64,000 bases of DNA from Lysobacterales bacterium (GCA_019510125.1 JAEKKX010000010.1:57280-121279); one strand, 5' to 3'. Numbered from the stretch's first letter, positions 26,876 to 35,978 are shown. Notes: a model not told the origin generated them from the letters alone. Numbers and translations are program-made.

Positions 26876-28362
26876 GCGCGGGTTCCCCCTGGGTGAGGCG
26901 TGGCATCGCCGTAGCGCGCGTCCACTGCGTCGCGATAGCGGGTGAGGATGGCGTCGCGCCGCGGCCGACCGTTCGCGGTCAGCAGGCCGTCGGCGGCGGT
27001 GAAGGGCGCGTCGGCGCGCACCAGGGCGGCGACCCGCGCGTAGTCCGGCAGGCCGCGGTTGACCGCGTCCAGCGCGCGCGCCAGCGCATCGTCGTCGAGC
27101 GCGGGATCGCGCGGCCAGACGATCGCCACGTTGAACGGCCGCGCCTCGCCGTGGACCACCGCCTGCGCGAACGCCGGATGCTGCAGCAGTTCGCTTTCGA
27201 CCCATTCGGGCGAGACGTTGCGGCCGAAGGCGGTGATGAACACGTGCTTCCTGCGCCCGGTGACGTGGACGAAACCGTCGGCGTCGACGTGGCCGAGGTC
27301 GCCGGTGGCGATCTCCGCGTCCGCCGGCACGCGATCGCCGCCGAGATAGCCGAGGTAGTGCGGGCCGGCGACGCACAGTTCGCCGTCGCGGACGTGGACG
27401 CGGGCATGCGGCAAGGGCCGGCCCACGCTGCCCGCACGCACCGCGCCGGGGCGGTTGAAGCACACCACCGACGCGCATTCGCTGAGGCCGTAGCCCTCGT
27501 ACACCGGCAGGCCGAGCGCTTCGGCGCGCGCGATCAGCGCCGGACCGACCCGGCCGCCGCCGACCGCCAGGCACTTCAGCGAATCCGGCGGCGGCGCGCC
27601 GCGTTCGCCGGCCATCGTCAGCGCCAGCAGCAACTGCGGCACGAGGATCGCGCTGTCCGGCCGATACCGGTGCAGGCAGTCGAGCAGGGTCGGCACGTCC
27701 AGCCCCGCGGCGCCGGTGTAGCCGATCTCCGCCAGCGGCGGCACGACGATCTCGGCGTCCGCCAGCAGCGCGGCGTAGACGCCGGCGACGTTCTCCAGCA
27801 GCGTCGACAGCGGCATCAGGCACAGGTGCCGACGCGGCGCGAGCGGGGCCGTGGCCCCGGCCAGCGAGGACGCCACCGCCAGCAGCGCATCGGCGCCCAG
27901 GCACACGCCCTTCGGCGCGCCGGTGGTGCCGGAGGTGTAGGTGATCGTCGCCGTGCCCGCGGGCAGCGCCGCCGGCGTCGCCGCGAGGCGGTGCAGGGTC
28001 GAGGCCTCGTCCAGCGGCGAACGCGCCAGCGACGCGACCGTCGCGGCGGCGGGCGCCACCAGCGCATCGGCGCCGCAGTCGGCCAGCGCGTGCGCCGCCT
28101 GGGCCGGCGAGAAAAACGTCGGCAGCGGTACGTGGACGCGGCCGATCAGCCGGATCGCGAGATCCAGCGCGATCCAGCCCGGCCCGTTGTCGAGGCGGCT
28201 GGCGATCACCTGCGCGTCCTCGCGCACCAGCACGTCGGCGCAGTGGCGGACCCGGGCGGCCAGCGCGGCCTGGGTCCACGCGCCGTCGCGCCAGCGCAGG
28301 CGCGGCGTGGCGCCGTCGGCGCGGTCGATCCAGCGCGCGAACGTGTCGGCGGCGGCGATCAC
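26872..28362 (-). CDS. AMP-binding (acyl-CoA synthetase/ligase family) enzyme
   Basis: 496 residues, GTG start at 28362 overlapping the upstream stop (GTGA). Adenylation core motif ITYTSGTTGAPKGV, then EGYGLSECASVV, TGDLGHVDADGFVHVTGRRKHVFITAFGRNVSPEWVE (ending part: GRRKHVFITAFGRNVSPEW) as the A8 hinge, and NGRPRRDAI at the C-terminus with the position of the catalytic Lys replaced by Arg. The missing A10 lysine suggests altered activation chemistry. It would activate a carboxylic acid for the neighbouring enzymes. Confidence 0.88.
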   Translation of the reverse strand: MIAAADTFARWIDRADGATPRLRWRDGAWTQAALAARVRHCADVLVREDAQVIASRLDNGPGWIALDLAIRLIGRVHVPLPTFFSPAQAAHALADCGADALVAPAAATVASLARSPLDEASTLHRLAATPAALPAGTATITYTSGTTGAPKGVCLGADALLAVASSLAGATAPLAPRRHLCLMPLSTLLENVAGVYAALLADAEIVVPPLAEIGYTGAAGLDVPTLLDCLHRYRPDSAILVPQLLLALTMAGERGAPPPDSLKCLAVGGGRVGPALIARAEALGLPVYEGYGLSECASVVCFNRPGAVRAGSVGRPLPHARVHVRDGELCVAGPHYLGYLGGDRVPADAEIATGDLGHVDADGFVHVTGRRKHVFITAFGRNVSPEWVESELLQHPAFAQAVVHGEARPFNVAIVWPRDPALDDDALARALDAVNRGLPDYARVAALVRADAPFTAADGLLTANGRPRRDAILTRYRDAVDARYGDATPHPGGTRA

Positions 28363-29060
28363 GGCGTCGCCCCCGTGCAGACGCCCGCGAAGGTCAGGGC
28401 GGGGGTGATGTCCGGCGCGCGCACGTGGCGGCGCAGCCAGGCGTGGCCGAGCGCGATCTCGCCGCAGACCAGGGTCGGTCGGGTGTCGTAGTAGCGCCCC
28501 CAGTCGTTGCCGTCGGCGCCGTCGAGGCGAGACGCGCGGGCTTCGGCGAGCGCGATCGGGAACAGGTGCATGCGCTCGAAGGCGTTGCGCAGTTGGCGGG
28601 TGGCGGTGAACACCACCCAGCGGAAGCCGGCGGCGTGCAGCGCGTGGGTCAGGTGCAGGATCAGTTCGCGGGTGTCGCCCGCGGACTGCGCGCCGAAGTT
28701 GCCGATCTCGATCAGCCGGTCGCGATCGACCGGCCGCCCGGTCGCGGCCGCGATCGCGGACTCCACCGGCGCGTCGAGGTACTGTTCGACGAACAGCCGG
28801 CCCTCGCCGCCGCAGCGCATGCCGACCGCCGCCTGTACCTCGCCGGCGGCGTTGCGCCACGCCAGCAGGTGCGGCAGGAACGCGGTCAGTTCGGCGCCGT
28901 GACGCACGCGGTAGACCTGGGCGATGAAGCGTTCGATCTCCCCGCGCCGGGGGTCGTCGCGTTCCACCGCCAGCCCGTCGGCGAAGCGGTCGCCACGGAA
29001 GGCGCCGCGGGCCAGCGTTCGCGTGCGGGACAGCAGGCCGGAAGGAGAAGTCGTCGTCAT
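28359..29060 (-). CDS. Thermostable hemolysin (T_hemolysin) family, GNAT-like protein
   Basis: 233 residues. Family signatures: RFIAQVYRVRHGAELTAFLPHLL, VGMRCGGEGRLFVEQYLD, EIGNFGAQSAGD, FTATRQLRNAFERMHLFP. Despite the historical name (delta-VPH), the fold looks like an acyl-homoserine-lactone-synthase/GNAT fold rather than a pore former. First gene of the operon running to 22526; genes of this family commonly sit beside an AMP-ligase, an SDR and a TenA-like gene. The 246-bp upstream spacer is locally AT-rich around 29100-29135 and should hold the promoter. Confidence 0.83.
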   Translation of the reverse strand: MTTTSPSGLLSRTRTLARGAFRGDRFADGLAVERDDPRRGEIERFIAQVYRVRHGAELTAFLPHLLAWRNAAGEVQAAVGMRCGGEGRLFVEQYLDAPVESAIAAATGRPVDRDRLIEIGNFGAQSAGDTRELILHLTHALHAAGFRWVVFTATRQLRNAFERMHLFPIALAEARASRLDGADGNDWGRYYDTRPTLVCGEIALGHAWLRRHVRAPDITPALTFAGVCTGATP

Positions 29061-29306
29061 GCGTCGGATGCTCGACGCACGGAATTAGCCTGCGATGAGG
29101 GCTTTGTTACCCCGATGTAAGGGAAAGATTCAGATTGGGTTCCGGAACGTCGTGGATGCGCGACGACGCGCGGCATTTCACTCGCGCGTAACGCGATCTT
29201 TGCGGATTCGTCACGCCCGCGCGCGGGAGCGGGCGGGCGATGGCGGCGATGCATGCATGGAACGATGCGTTCGCGATGCCGGCCGCGCGCGCAGGAAACT
29301 CGCGGA

Positions 29307-30593
29307 TCAGTCCGCGGTCCCCGCGCAGGCCCGTGCGCGCTCGCGCATGAGCGCGCCGTCGCGGGCGTTGCCTGCGAGCGCGGCGGCGCGTTCGAATTCG
29401 GCGCGCGCTTCGTCGCGGCGGCCGAGCTTCAGCAGCAGGTCGCCGCGGGCCGCGTGCAGCAGCGCGTAGTCGCGCAGCGCCGGCGCCTCGCGCAGCGCGT
29501 CGATCAGCGGCAGCGCCGCCGCGGGGCCCTGCGCCTGCGCGATCGCCACCGCGCGGTTGAGTTCCACCACCGGCGACGGCGCGACGCGCGCCAGCGCGCC
29601 GTACAGCGCGACGATGCGCGACCAGTCGGTGTCTTCGGCGCGCAGCGCGCGCGCATGGCAGGCGGCGATCGCGGCCTGCAGCGTGTACGGGCCGGGCGCG
29701 ACGCCGGCGGCGACGGCCAGGCGCTGCGCGCGATCCAGTGCGGCCAGGCCACGCGCGATCTGCAGTCGGTCCCAGCGGCTGCGGTCCTGCTCGGGCAGCA
29801 GGATCGGACGCCCGTCCGCGGCGACCCGCGCCTTCGCCCGCGAGGCCTGCAACTCCATCAGTGCGAGCAGGCCCAGCGCTTCGTCGGCGGCGGGCATCAA
29901 TCCCGCCAGGACGCGGCCCAGGCGCAGCGCCTCCTCGCACAGCGCCGGGCGCATCCAGTCCTCGCCGGCGCTGGCGGCATAGCCTTCGTTGAACACCAGG
30001 TAGACCACTTCGAGCACCGCGTCGAGGCGCTCGGGCAGTTCCGCGCGCGGCGGCACCTCGAACGGCACCTGCTTCTCCGACAGCGTGCGCTTGGCGCGGA
30101 CGATGCGCTGGGCCACCGTCGGCTCCGGCTGCAGGAACGCGCGGGCGATCTCCGCGGTGGTCAGGCCGCCGAGCAGGCGCAGCGTGAGCGCGACCCGCGA
30201 CTCGCGCGGCAGCGCCGGGTGGCAGGCGACGAACATCAGCCGCAGCAGGTCGTCGCCGATCGGGTCGTCGGCATCGCGGGCGGCATGGTCCTGCTGCATG
30301 TCGTCTCCGAACGTCTCCAGGTCGGCGCCGTATTCGGCCTGCCGGCGCGCATGCAGCGCGCGCTGGCGGAGATGGTCGATCGCACGGCGCTTGGCGGCGG
30401 TGGTGAGCCAGGCGGCGGGATTGTCGGGCAGGCCGTCCGCGGGCCAGCGCTCCAGCGCGGCGACGTGCACGTCCTGGGCGAGGTCCTCGGCGATGCCCAC
30501 GTCGCCGACCATGCGCGCGATCCGCGCGACCAGCCGCGGCGCCTCCATGCGCCACAGCGCGGCCAGCGTGCGTTGGAAGCGGTCGTCGGTCAT
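29307..30593 (-). CDS. ECF42-type RNA polymerase sigma factor with C-terminal TPR-like extension (DUF6596)
   Basis: 428 residues from ATG 30593. Regions 2 and 4 occupy residues 1-165 (RMVGDVGIAEDLAQDVHVAALERWP, PAAWLTTAAKRRAIDHLR, LTTAEIARAFLQPEPTVAQRIVRAKR). The rest is the characteristic helical extension (VLEVVYLVFNEGYAAS, YALLHAARGDLLLKLGRRDEARAEF). ECF42 factors have no anti-sigma; the extension is needed for activity, and they control YCII/DGPF operons like the one upstream here. Last gene of the minus-strand run 33453-29307. Confidence 0.92.
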   Translation of the reverse strand: MTDDRFQRTLAALWRMEAPRLVARIARMVGDVGIAEDLAQDVHVAALERWPADGLPDNPAAWLTTAAKRRAIDHLRQRALHARRQAEYGADLETFGDDMQQDHAARDADDPIGDDLLRLMFVACHPALPRESRVALTLRLLGGLTTAEIARAFLQPEPTVAQRIVRAKRTLSEKQVPFEVPPRAELPERLDAVLEVVYLVFNEGYAASAGEDWMRPALCEEALRLGRVLAGLMPAADEALGLLALMELQASRAKARVAADGRPILLPEQDRSRWDRLQIARGLAALDRAQRLAVAAGVAPGPYTLQAAIAACHARALRAEDTDWSRIVALYGALARVAPSPVVELNRAVAIAQAQGPAAALPLIDALREAPALRDYALLHAARGDLLLKLGRRDEARAEFERAAALAGNARDGALMRERARACAGTAD

Positions 30594-30702
30594 CGCGGCG
30601 ATCACAGCATCGCCGCCGCCGCGGCGCAAGCCGGCGCGCCGTTCCCGTCCGCGTGCGTCATGCCCGCGCGCGTCGCGCCCGCACGGGCCGCATCCCCACG
30701 CC

Positions 30703-31059
30703 TCACATCCGGACGATCGGCTTGAATCCGCCCCAGAACATCCGCTTGCCGTCGAACGGCATGTCCGCCGGCGCCATGCCGGCGAAGAACGGATCGGCCA
30801 TCACTTTCGCGTTGACCTTGTCGCGGTGCGCGCGGGACCTGTAGACGATCCACGCGAACACCACCACCTCGTCGTCCTTCAGCTTCACCGCCTGCGGGAA
30901 CGACGTGTGCTTGCCGGGCTTGACGTCGTCGGCGACGCATTCGACGTATTCGAGCGCGCCGTGCGCCATCCAGGTCTTGCCGGCCTTGCGCGCCAGCCGC
31001 CGATAGGCGTCGAGCTGCGTCTTCTTCACGGGAACCACGTAACCATCGACGTAGGCCAT
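30703..31059 (-). CDS. DUF1428 family protein
   Basis: 118 residues, beginning MAYVDGYVVPVKK and with FAWIVYRSRAHRDKVNAKVM and MFWGGFK, the family pattern (dimeric alpha-beta barrel). Function unknown. Typical member of ECF42/YCII clusters, here between the sigma gene and the SRPBCC genes. Confidence 0.9.
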   Translation of the reverse strand: MAYVDGYVVPVKKTQLDAYRRLARKAGKTWMAHGALEYVECVADDVKPGKHTSFPQAVKLKDDEVVVFAWIVYRSRAHRDKVNAKVMADPFFAGMAPADMPFDGKRMFWGGFKPIVRM

Positions 31060-31107
31060 GTCTGTTCTCCTGTCGTGAGGCGTTTTCGGAAGCCGTGCGG
31101 GCCTGGC

Positions 31108-31557
31108 TCAGCCGCCGGCGGGATGCCGCGCGCGCAGCGCGGCGTGGAGGCGGTCCAGGTTCTGCTCGTTCGACGGTTCGCAGACCGCGCGCAGCGCCGC
31201 GGCGACCGCGGGATCGTGGAAATCCTGGCGCCAGTGGACCTCGGTGCCGCCATCGGCCCCGGCCAGGGTCACGGTGAGCGTGAACAGCGGCGCGTTGACG
31301 TGCTCGATGACCACCCGGCGACCGGGATCGAGCGCCGCGAACACGCTGCGGTTGGGGTAGTCGCGGCCGTCGGGCCCGTGCATCGTGAACGCCCAGCGGC
31401 CGCCGGGCACGAACTCGAACACGTCGAAGGTGTTGCTGAAACCGTCCGGGCCCCACCACGCGGCGAGGCAGGCGGGATCGGCGAACGCGGCGTAGATCGC
31501 GTCGGCCGCGAAGGGCAGGCGGCGGCGGGTCTCGAGCACGGCGGAAGCGTCGGTCAT
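31108..31557 (-). CDS. SRPBCC (AHSA1-like) family protein
   Basis: 149 residues. FAADAIYAAFADPACLAAWWGPDGFSNT and GGTEVHWRQDF are the AHSA1/START-like signatures of a hydrophobic ligand-binding cavity. Paralogue-type neighbour of the gene at 31585. Ligand unknown. Confidence 0.9.
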   Translation of the reverse strand: MTDASAVLETRRRLPFAADAIYAAFADPACLAAWWGPDGFSNTFDVFEFVPGGRWAFTMHGPDGRDYPNRSVFAALDPGRRVVIEHVNAPLFTLTVTLAGADGGTEVHWRQDFHDPAVAAALRAVCEPSNEQNLDRLHAALRARHPAGG

Positions 31558-31584
31558 GGTCGCGGGTCCTGTGGCAGGCGGCGC

Positions 31585-32043
31585 TCAGGCGCCGTCCGGG
31601 ATCTCGGGTTCGACGAGCAGCGCGAGCAGGGTCAGCGACTCCTGCCAGCCCAGGCAGCACATCTCGGTCGGGATCATCGCCGGGATGCCCGATTGCTCGA
31701 TCGTCAGTTCGGTGCCGCAGGACACCGCCCGCAGCGCGATCTCCACCCGCATCTCGCCGGGCAGGTTGGGGTCGTCGAAGCGGTCGGTGTAGACGATGCG
31801 CTCGTTCGGCGACAGTTCGACGTAGGTGCCGCCGAAGCTGTGGCTGGCGCCGGTGCCGAAGTTGGTGAACGTCATGCGGTAGCCGCCGCCGACGCGGGCG
31901 TCCAGGTGATGCACCTGGCCGGTGAAGCCGTGCGGCGGCAGCCACTTTTCCTTCGCGCGCGGGTCGAGGAAGGCGCGGTACACGCGCTCGGGCGGCGCGC
32001 GCAGCACGCGGTGGAAGCGGACGGTGCCGGTGTCGGGTGTCAT
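31585..32043 (-). CDS. SRPBCC family protein
   Basis: 152 residues. FHRVLRAPPERVYRAFLDPRAKEKWLPP, GGTYVELSPNERIVYTDRF, and the C-terminal GWQESLTLLALLVEPEIP typical of AHSA1-like polyketide-cyclase-fold proteins. Second SRPBCC member of the ECF42 cluster. Confidence 0.9.
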   Translation of the reverse strand: MTPDTGTVRFHRVLRAPPERVYRAFLDPRAKEKWLPPHGFTGQVHHLDARVGGGYRMTFTNFGTGASHSFGGTYVELSPNERIVYTDRFDDPNLPGEMRVEIALRAVSCGTELTIEQSGIPAMIPTEMCCLGWQESLTLLALLVEPEIPDGA

Positions 32044-32076
32044 GGCGGGAATCTCCGGGTCGTGAAGGACGGCGCG

Positions 32077-32502
32077 TCAGGCGCCGGAAGGCGGGGCGGC
32101 GTCGTTCGTCCAGGCCGCGTTGGTCCAGAACACGCCCCACAGATGGCCGTCGAGGTCCTCGAAGCCGTGGTCGTACATGAAGCCGTGGTCCTCGGCGGCG
32201 TTCGGGGCCGAGCCGCCCGCGGCCACCGCCTGCGCGACCAGCGCATCGACCGCCTCGCGCGTGTCGCACGACAGCGCGAGCAGCATCTGCGCGGTCGCGT
32301 GCGCATCGGCCACCGGCCGGCCGGCGAGGCCGGCGAAGAACGGCCGCACCGCCAGCATCACCCGGCTGTGTTCGGAAATCAGCAGGCAGGCCCCGTGTTC
32401 GTTGGCGAAGGCCGGGTCGAACGAGAATCCCAGCGCGGAGAAGAACGCGATCGAGCGCTGCAGATCGGCGACGGGCAGGGTGATGAACAGCGAGCGGGAC
32501 AT
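32077..32502 (-). CDS. VOC family (glyoxalase/bleomycin-resistance fold) protein
   Basis: 141 residues from ATG 32502 (MSRSLFITLPVADLQRSIAFF), the usual family start; an in-frame ATG at 32544 would add 14 residues. DGHLWGVFW near the end and EDHGFMYDHGFED are the second-half metal-site-like motifs. One of two VOC proteins in this cluster. Confidence 0.87.
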   Translation of the reverse strand: MSRSLFITLPVADLQRSIAFFSALGFSFDPAFANEHGACLLISEHSRVMLAVRPFFAGLAGRPVADAHATAQMLLALSCDTREAVDALVAQAVAAGGSAPNAAEDHGFMYDHGFEDLDGHLWGVFWTNAAWTNDAAPPSGA

Positions 32503-32554
32503 GGCGGGCGCGGCCTCGTCGGTGGATGCGGATGCTGGCGTCATCGCGGCGTCG

Positions 32555-32965
32555 TCACTCCGGCGTCTTCATGCAGTTCAGCATCCACGGCTTGCCGAAG
32601 CGATCGCTGAACGCGCCCCAGCGATGCGCCCAGAAGGTCTCCTGCAGCGGCATCTGGATCGTCCCGCCGGCCGACAGCGCGGCGTAGATGCGCTCCGCCT
32701 GTTCGATGGTGCCGACCATCAGGTTGATGCAGGTGTTGCCGTGGCCGCCGTGCGGCGGCGGGCCGTCGGCGCCCATGATTTCCGCGCCGTCGGCGACGAG
32801 GTGGCAGTGCATGATGCGATCGCGCGTCTCCGGCGGCACCTGGTCGCACATCGGCGACTCGCCGTAGGTCGAGGACATCACGATCTCGCCGCCGAGCGCC
32901 TCGCGGTAGAACGCGAAGGCCTCGGCGCACTGGCCGTCGAAGTTGAGGTAGGGAATGGCTTGCAT
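32555..32965 (-). CDS. VOC family protein, PhnB-like
   Basis: 136 residues from ATG 32965 with GGAGAG upstream. MQAIPYLNFDGQCAEAFAFY, FWAHRWGAFSDRFGKPWMLN are the PhnB-like signatures (3-demethylubiquinone-methyltransferase-like fold). Enzymatic role unknown. Confidence 0.9.
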   Translation of the reverse strand: MQAIPYLNFDGQCAEAFAFYREALGGEIVMSSTYGESPMCDQVPPETRDRIMHCHLVADGAEIMGADGPPPHGGHGNTCINLMVGTIEQAERIYAALSAGGTIQMPLQETFWAHRWGAFSDRFGKPWMLNCMKTPE

Positions 32966-33027
32966 GGCGGAGCTCTCCGGTCGGGTGGGCGGGGCAGGGC
33001 GCGGGGGAGGTGCGGGCAGGCGGCGGA

Positions 33028-33453
33028 TCAGGGGTGCGCGTCGAGGCGTTCGCGCAGGCGGTCCTCGCGTTCGCGCAGTTCCGGCGTGAAGGCTTCGCCG
33101 AAATCCTCGGCCTCGTACAGCGGCCGCAGTTCGATCTCGCAGGGGCCGGCGTGCGGGTTGGGGCAGCGGCGGGCCCACTCGATCGCTTCCTCCATCGAGC
33201 GCACCTGCCACAGCCAGAAGCCGGCGACCAGTTCCTTCGTTTCGGCGAACGGCCCGTCGACCACCTGTCGCCGCGGGCCGTCGTACTGCACGCGGACGCC
33301 CTGCGCGCTGGGCTTGAGCCCTTCGCCGGCCAGCAGCACGCCGGCGTCGGCCAGGGCGTGGTTGAAGCGGTCCATGGCCTCGAACAGGCCGGGATCGGGC
33401 ATGCGTCCGGCCTCCGAATCGTCCGTGGCCTTCACGAGCGCCATCACTTTCAT
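33028..33453 (-). CDS. YCII/DGPF-domain protein
   Basis: 141 residues from ATG 33453 with AGAGG 7 nt upstream. MKVMALVKATDDSEAG at the start and the signature VDGPFAETKELVAGFWLW. First gene of the ECF42 operon, directly behind the matching promoter at 33489-33515. Confidence 0.92.
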   Translation of the reverse strand: MKVMALVKATDDSEAGRMPDPGLFEAMDRFNHALADAGVLLAGEGLKPSAQGVRVQYDGPRRQVVDGPFAETKELVAGFWLWQVRSMEEAIEWARRCPNPHAGPCEIELRPLYEAEDFGEAFTPELREREDRLRERLDAHP

Positions 33454-33488
33454 GTCGTTGCCTCTCTTGGCGGGTGTGTACCGGATAC

Positions 33489-33515
33489 GACGAACCGGCG
33501 CGGCCGGAATCGACA
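33489..33515 (-). promoter_or_regulatory. Predicted ECF42 promoter for the YCII operon
   Basis: On the minus strand: TGTCGA (33515-33510), 17 bp, CGTC (33492-33489), the motif reported for ECF42 targets (TGTCGA and CGWC). An A/T tract at about 33525-33533, just upstream, could act as an UP element. Predicted leader about 30 nt. Confidence 0.6.
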
Positions 33516-33617
33516 CGCCGGCCGAAAAAAATTCCCGCCAGCCGCCCCGGCACGGGCCCCGGCCGCGCGCTTGGGGCATGATGCAGCCCTGCCGAGGCCG
33601 CCGACAGGACCTGCCCG

Positions 33618-33992
33618 ATGCGCTATCTGCTGCTGATCCACACCGACCCCGAGCTGATGGCGACGCTGCCGCCGGACGAGTTCGACCGCCTGATGCACGG
33701 CTGCATCACCCATGCCGACGCGCTGGAGCACGAGGGCCGCCTGATCGGCTCGCAGCAACTGGAGGACGCCTCGACCGCGCGCACCCTGCGCGTGCGCGAC
33801 GGCGCGCTGCGGGTGACCGACGGGCCGTTCGCCGAGACCAAGGAATTCCTGGCCGGCTACAGCCTGATCGAGGCCGACAGCATGGAGGAGGCGGTACGCA
33901 TGGCCGAGGCCTGGCCGTGGAGCCGCTACGGCGCGGTCGAAGTGCGCCCGGTCCGCGATTTCGACGCCGTCCGCCGCCGCGTCGGCGCCTGA
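33618..33992 (+). CDS. YciI/YCII-domain protein
   Basis: 124 residues. MRYLLLIHTDPELMATLPPD and VTDGPFAETKEFLAGYSLIE; a second DGPF protein, divergent from the ECF42 operon across a 164-bp spacer. I do not see a TGTCGA/CGWC pair on this strand, so its control may differ. Confidence 0.9.
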   Translation: MRYLLLIHTDPELMATLPPDEFDRLMHGCITHADALEHEGRLIGSQQLEDASTARTLRVRDGALRVTDGPFAETKEFLAGYSLIEADSMEEAVRMAEAWPWSRYGAVEVRPVRDFDAVRRRVGA

Positions 33993-34048
33993 ACGCGCCG
34001 CGCCCGCGTCCGTCCGCGCGCCCCGCGCGGTGCGGGCCCGGGCGACGC

Positions 34049-34077
34049 TTGTCGGTCCCGGGGCGGCTTGCCATCAT
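34049..34077 (+). promoter_or_regulatory. Predicted promoter giving a leaderless transcript for the amidohydrolase gene
   Basis: TTGTCG (34049-34054), 17 bp, CATCAT (34072-34077), then exactly 6 nt to the ATG at 34084. Same geometry as lptM, ubiE and the gene at 40567. Confidence 0.35.
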
Positions 34078-34083
34078 CGGCGC

Positions 34084-34923
34084 ATGTCCCTCGAAGACGA
34101 CCCGGTCGGCGACCCAGACGCCGGACACTTTCCGCCGCTGACCGGCCCGCGGGACCCGCCCGTCTTCAGCTTCGTGCCCGGCGCCTCGGCCCGCGCCCTG
34201 CTGCTGTGCGACCACGCCTCCGCCGCGGTGCCCGCCGCGCTCGACGGCCTCGGACTGCCCGAGGCCGCGTTCGCCCGCCACATCGCGATCGACCTGCACG
34301 CGGCCGACGTCACCCACGGGCTGGCCGCGCGGCTCGGCGTCCCCGCCTTCCTGCACGGCTGCTCGCGGCTGGTCATCGACGCCAACCGCGCCTGGGACGA
34401 CGCCACGCTCTGCCCCGCGGTCAGCGACGGCACCGCGGTGCCCGGCAACGTCGCACTGTCCGAACACGCCCGCCGCTGCCGCTGGGAGCAACTGCACCAG
34501 CCCTACCACCGCGCCATCGACGCCTGGCTGCACGCGCGCCTGCGCGCCGGCGACCGTCCGGCGCTGGTCTCGATCCACAGTTTCACGCCCGAGCTCGGCG
34601 GCGAGAAACGGCGCTGGCCGGTGGCCGCGCTGTGGAATCGCGACGGCCGCATGGCGCAGCCGTTCCTGCGCGCGCTGCGCGAGCTCGACGGCCTCGATGC
34701 CGGCGACAACGTGCCGTATTCCGGCCGCGTCGGCTTCGGCTACACCATGGCGATGCACGCCGAACCGCACGGCCTGCCGCACCTGCTGATCGAGCTGCGC
34801 CAGGACGTGCTCGCCACGCCCGCGCAGCGCGAGGCGTGGATCGACCTGCTGGCGCGGCGGCTGACGCCGCTGATCGACGATCCCGCGCTGCGCCGTCCCT
34901 TCTGCGTGGCGTCCGCCGACTGA
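34084..34923 (+). CDS. N-formylglutamate amidohydrolase family protein
   Basis: 279 residues from ATG 34084. LLLCDHASAAVPAAL, VIDANRAWDDATL, SIHSFTPELGG and LLIELRQDVLATPAQREAW are the family motifs (zinc-dependent N-formylglutamate amidohydrolase of histidine degradation, or relatives acting on other acyl-amino acids). It is not beside hut genes, so the native substrate is open. Confidence 0.9.
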   Translation: MSLEDDPVGDPDAGHFPPLTGPRDPPVFSFVPGASARALLLCDHASAAVPAALDGLGLPEAAFARHIAIDLHAADVTHGLAARLGVPAFLHGCSRLVIDANRAWDDATLCPAVSDGTAVPGNVALSEHARRCRWEQLHQPYHRAIDAWLHARLRAGDRPALVSIHSFTPELGGEKRRWPVAALWNRDGRMAQPFLRALRELDGLDAGDNVPYSGRVGFGYTMAMHAEPHGLPHLLIELRQDVLATPAQREAWIDLLARRLTPLIDDPALRRPFCVASAD

Positions 34924-34944
34924 GCCGTCGCGTCAGGCAGGGCC

Positions 34945-35322
34945 TCAGTCCCCTCGCAGCCGCACCAGCAGCGCGCCGGCCACCGCGCCGGCCGCGCCCG
35001 CGAGCAGGCCGGGCCCCAGCGCCAGCGCGACCTCGAACGGCCACAGGTTGTGCGTACCCGGGTCGGCCGCGGTGTCCATCACGACACGGATGAGCACCGC
35101 CGCGGGGACGGCCATGGCCACGACGAGTCCGGCGAGCCAGGCGCGGACCGGGCCGATGACGCATGCTCCCGCGGCGAGCGCGGCGCAAACGACCAGCCGT
35201 GCGTTCCAGATGTCGCGCGGAAGCGCGAGCTGCTGCAGCGGGATCGACCAGTACGGCACGCCCACGACGAGCACGGCGCCGACGAACGCCACGGCAAGCG
35301 AAACCATCGTGCGACGTTTCAT
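34945..35322 (-). CDS. Small integral membrane protein, unknown
   Basis: 125 residues from ATG 35322 with GGGAG 8 nt upstream. Four hydrophobic segments (MVSLAVAFVGAVLVVGVPYW; LVVCAALAAGACVI; WLAGLVVAMAVPAAVLI; PGLLAGAAGAVAGALL). Not recognised. Convergent with the amidohydrolase gene. Confidence 0.6.
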   Translation of the reverse strand: MKRRTMVSLAVAFVGAVLVVGVPYWSIPLQQLALPRDIWNARLVVCAALAAGACVIGPVRAWLAGLVVAMAVPAAVLIRVVMDTAADPGTHNLWPFEVALALGPGLLAGAAGAVAGALLVRLRGD

Positions 35323-35573
35323 GGGGTGGACTCCCGCTGCCGGTTGACCTGATCGGACCGCATCGGCCGGACGCCCTGCCCGGACCGTGGACGGGATGGT
35401 ATCGACGGCCGGCCCTGGCGGATGCAGGGGGTGTGCCGAGCGCGCGTGCTGCGGACCCTGCGACGACCCGCCCGTCCGATGGTTCGCGGCGCCGCTTGCA
35501 GCGTTGCGCAGGTTCAGGGACCCGTGGTTCCGCGGCGCATCGCGCTCGAAGTCGATGCGCACGCCCCGCGCGC

Positions 35574-35978
35574 TCAGCACCGGCGGCCGTCGTGTTGCGC
35601 CGGGAACACCTGTTTCGCGTCCTCGATCGAGACGCCGCCGCCGGCAGAAGAACCGGGGCGTCCCTCCATTCCGCTGGGGTCCGCAGTCAACAATTCCTCG
35701 TGCAGCATGAAGACGTCATCGCCGTCCACGCCGGGATCGCCGATGGCGTACAGCGTGGAGAAGACGGCGTTGTAGGCCGCATCCCGCATGAGCAGGCAGA
35801 TGTCCTTCGGGTCGGCCCCGAGCGCGACCAGCCGTTCCAGCGCAGGGCCGCTGTCTGCGAAGGGATCATCCGGCCGCGATCTTGCATGGGCGATGGTTTC
35901 GGACAGCGCCTCCGGGCGGAGATTGGCGTTGATCACGTTCGTCCAGAGATGTTTCAGCAGCGCGTGGCGATCTGACAT
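35574..35978 (-). CDS. Hypothetical protein, unknown
   Basis: 134 residues from ATG 35978 (AGGGT 8 nt upstream; ATG 35984 possible). Soluble, mostly helical: LLKHLWTNVINANLRPEAL, LERLVALGADPKDICLLMRD, MLHEELLTADPSG. Helical, acidic proteins of this kind are often immunity or adaptor proteins, but I recognise no family. It lies just downstream of the decayed cassette gene, and no attC follows it. Confidence 0.55.
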   Translation of the reverse strand: MSDRHALLKHLWTNVINANLRPEALSETIAHARSRPDDPFADSGPALERLVALGADPKDICLLMRDAAYNAVFSTLYAIGDPGVDGDDVFMLHEELLTADPSGMEGRPGSSAGGGVSIEDAKQVFPAQHDGRRC

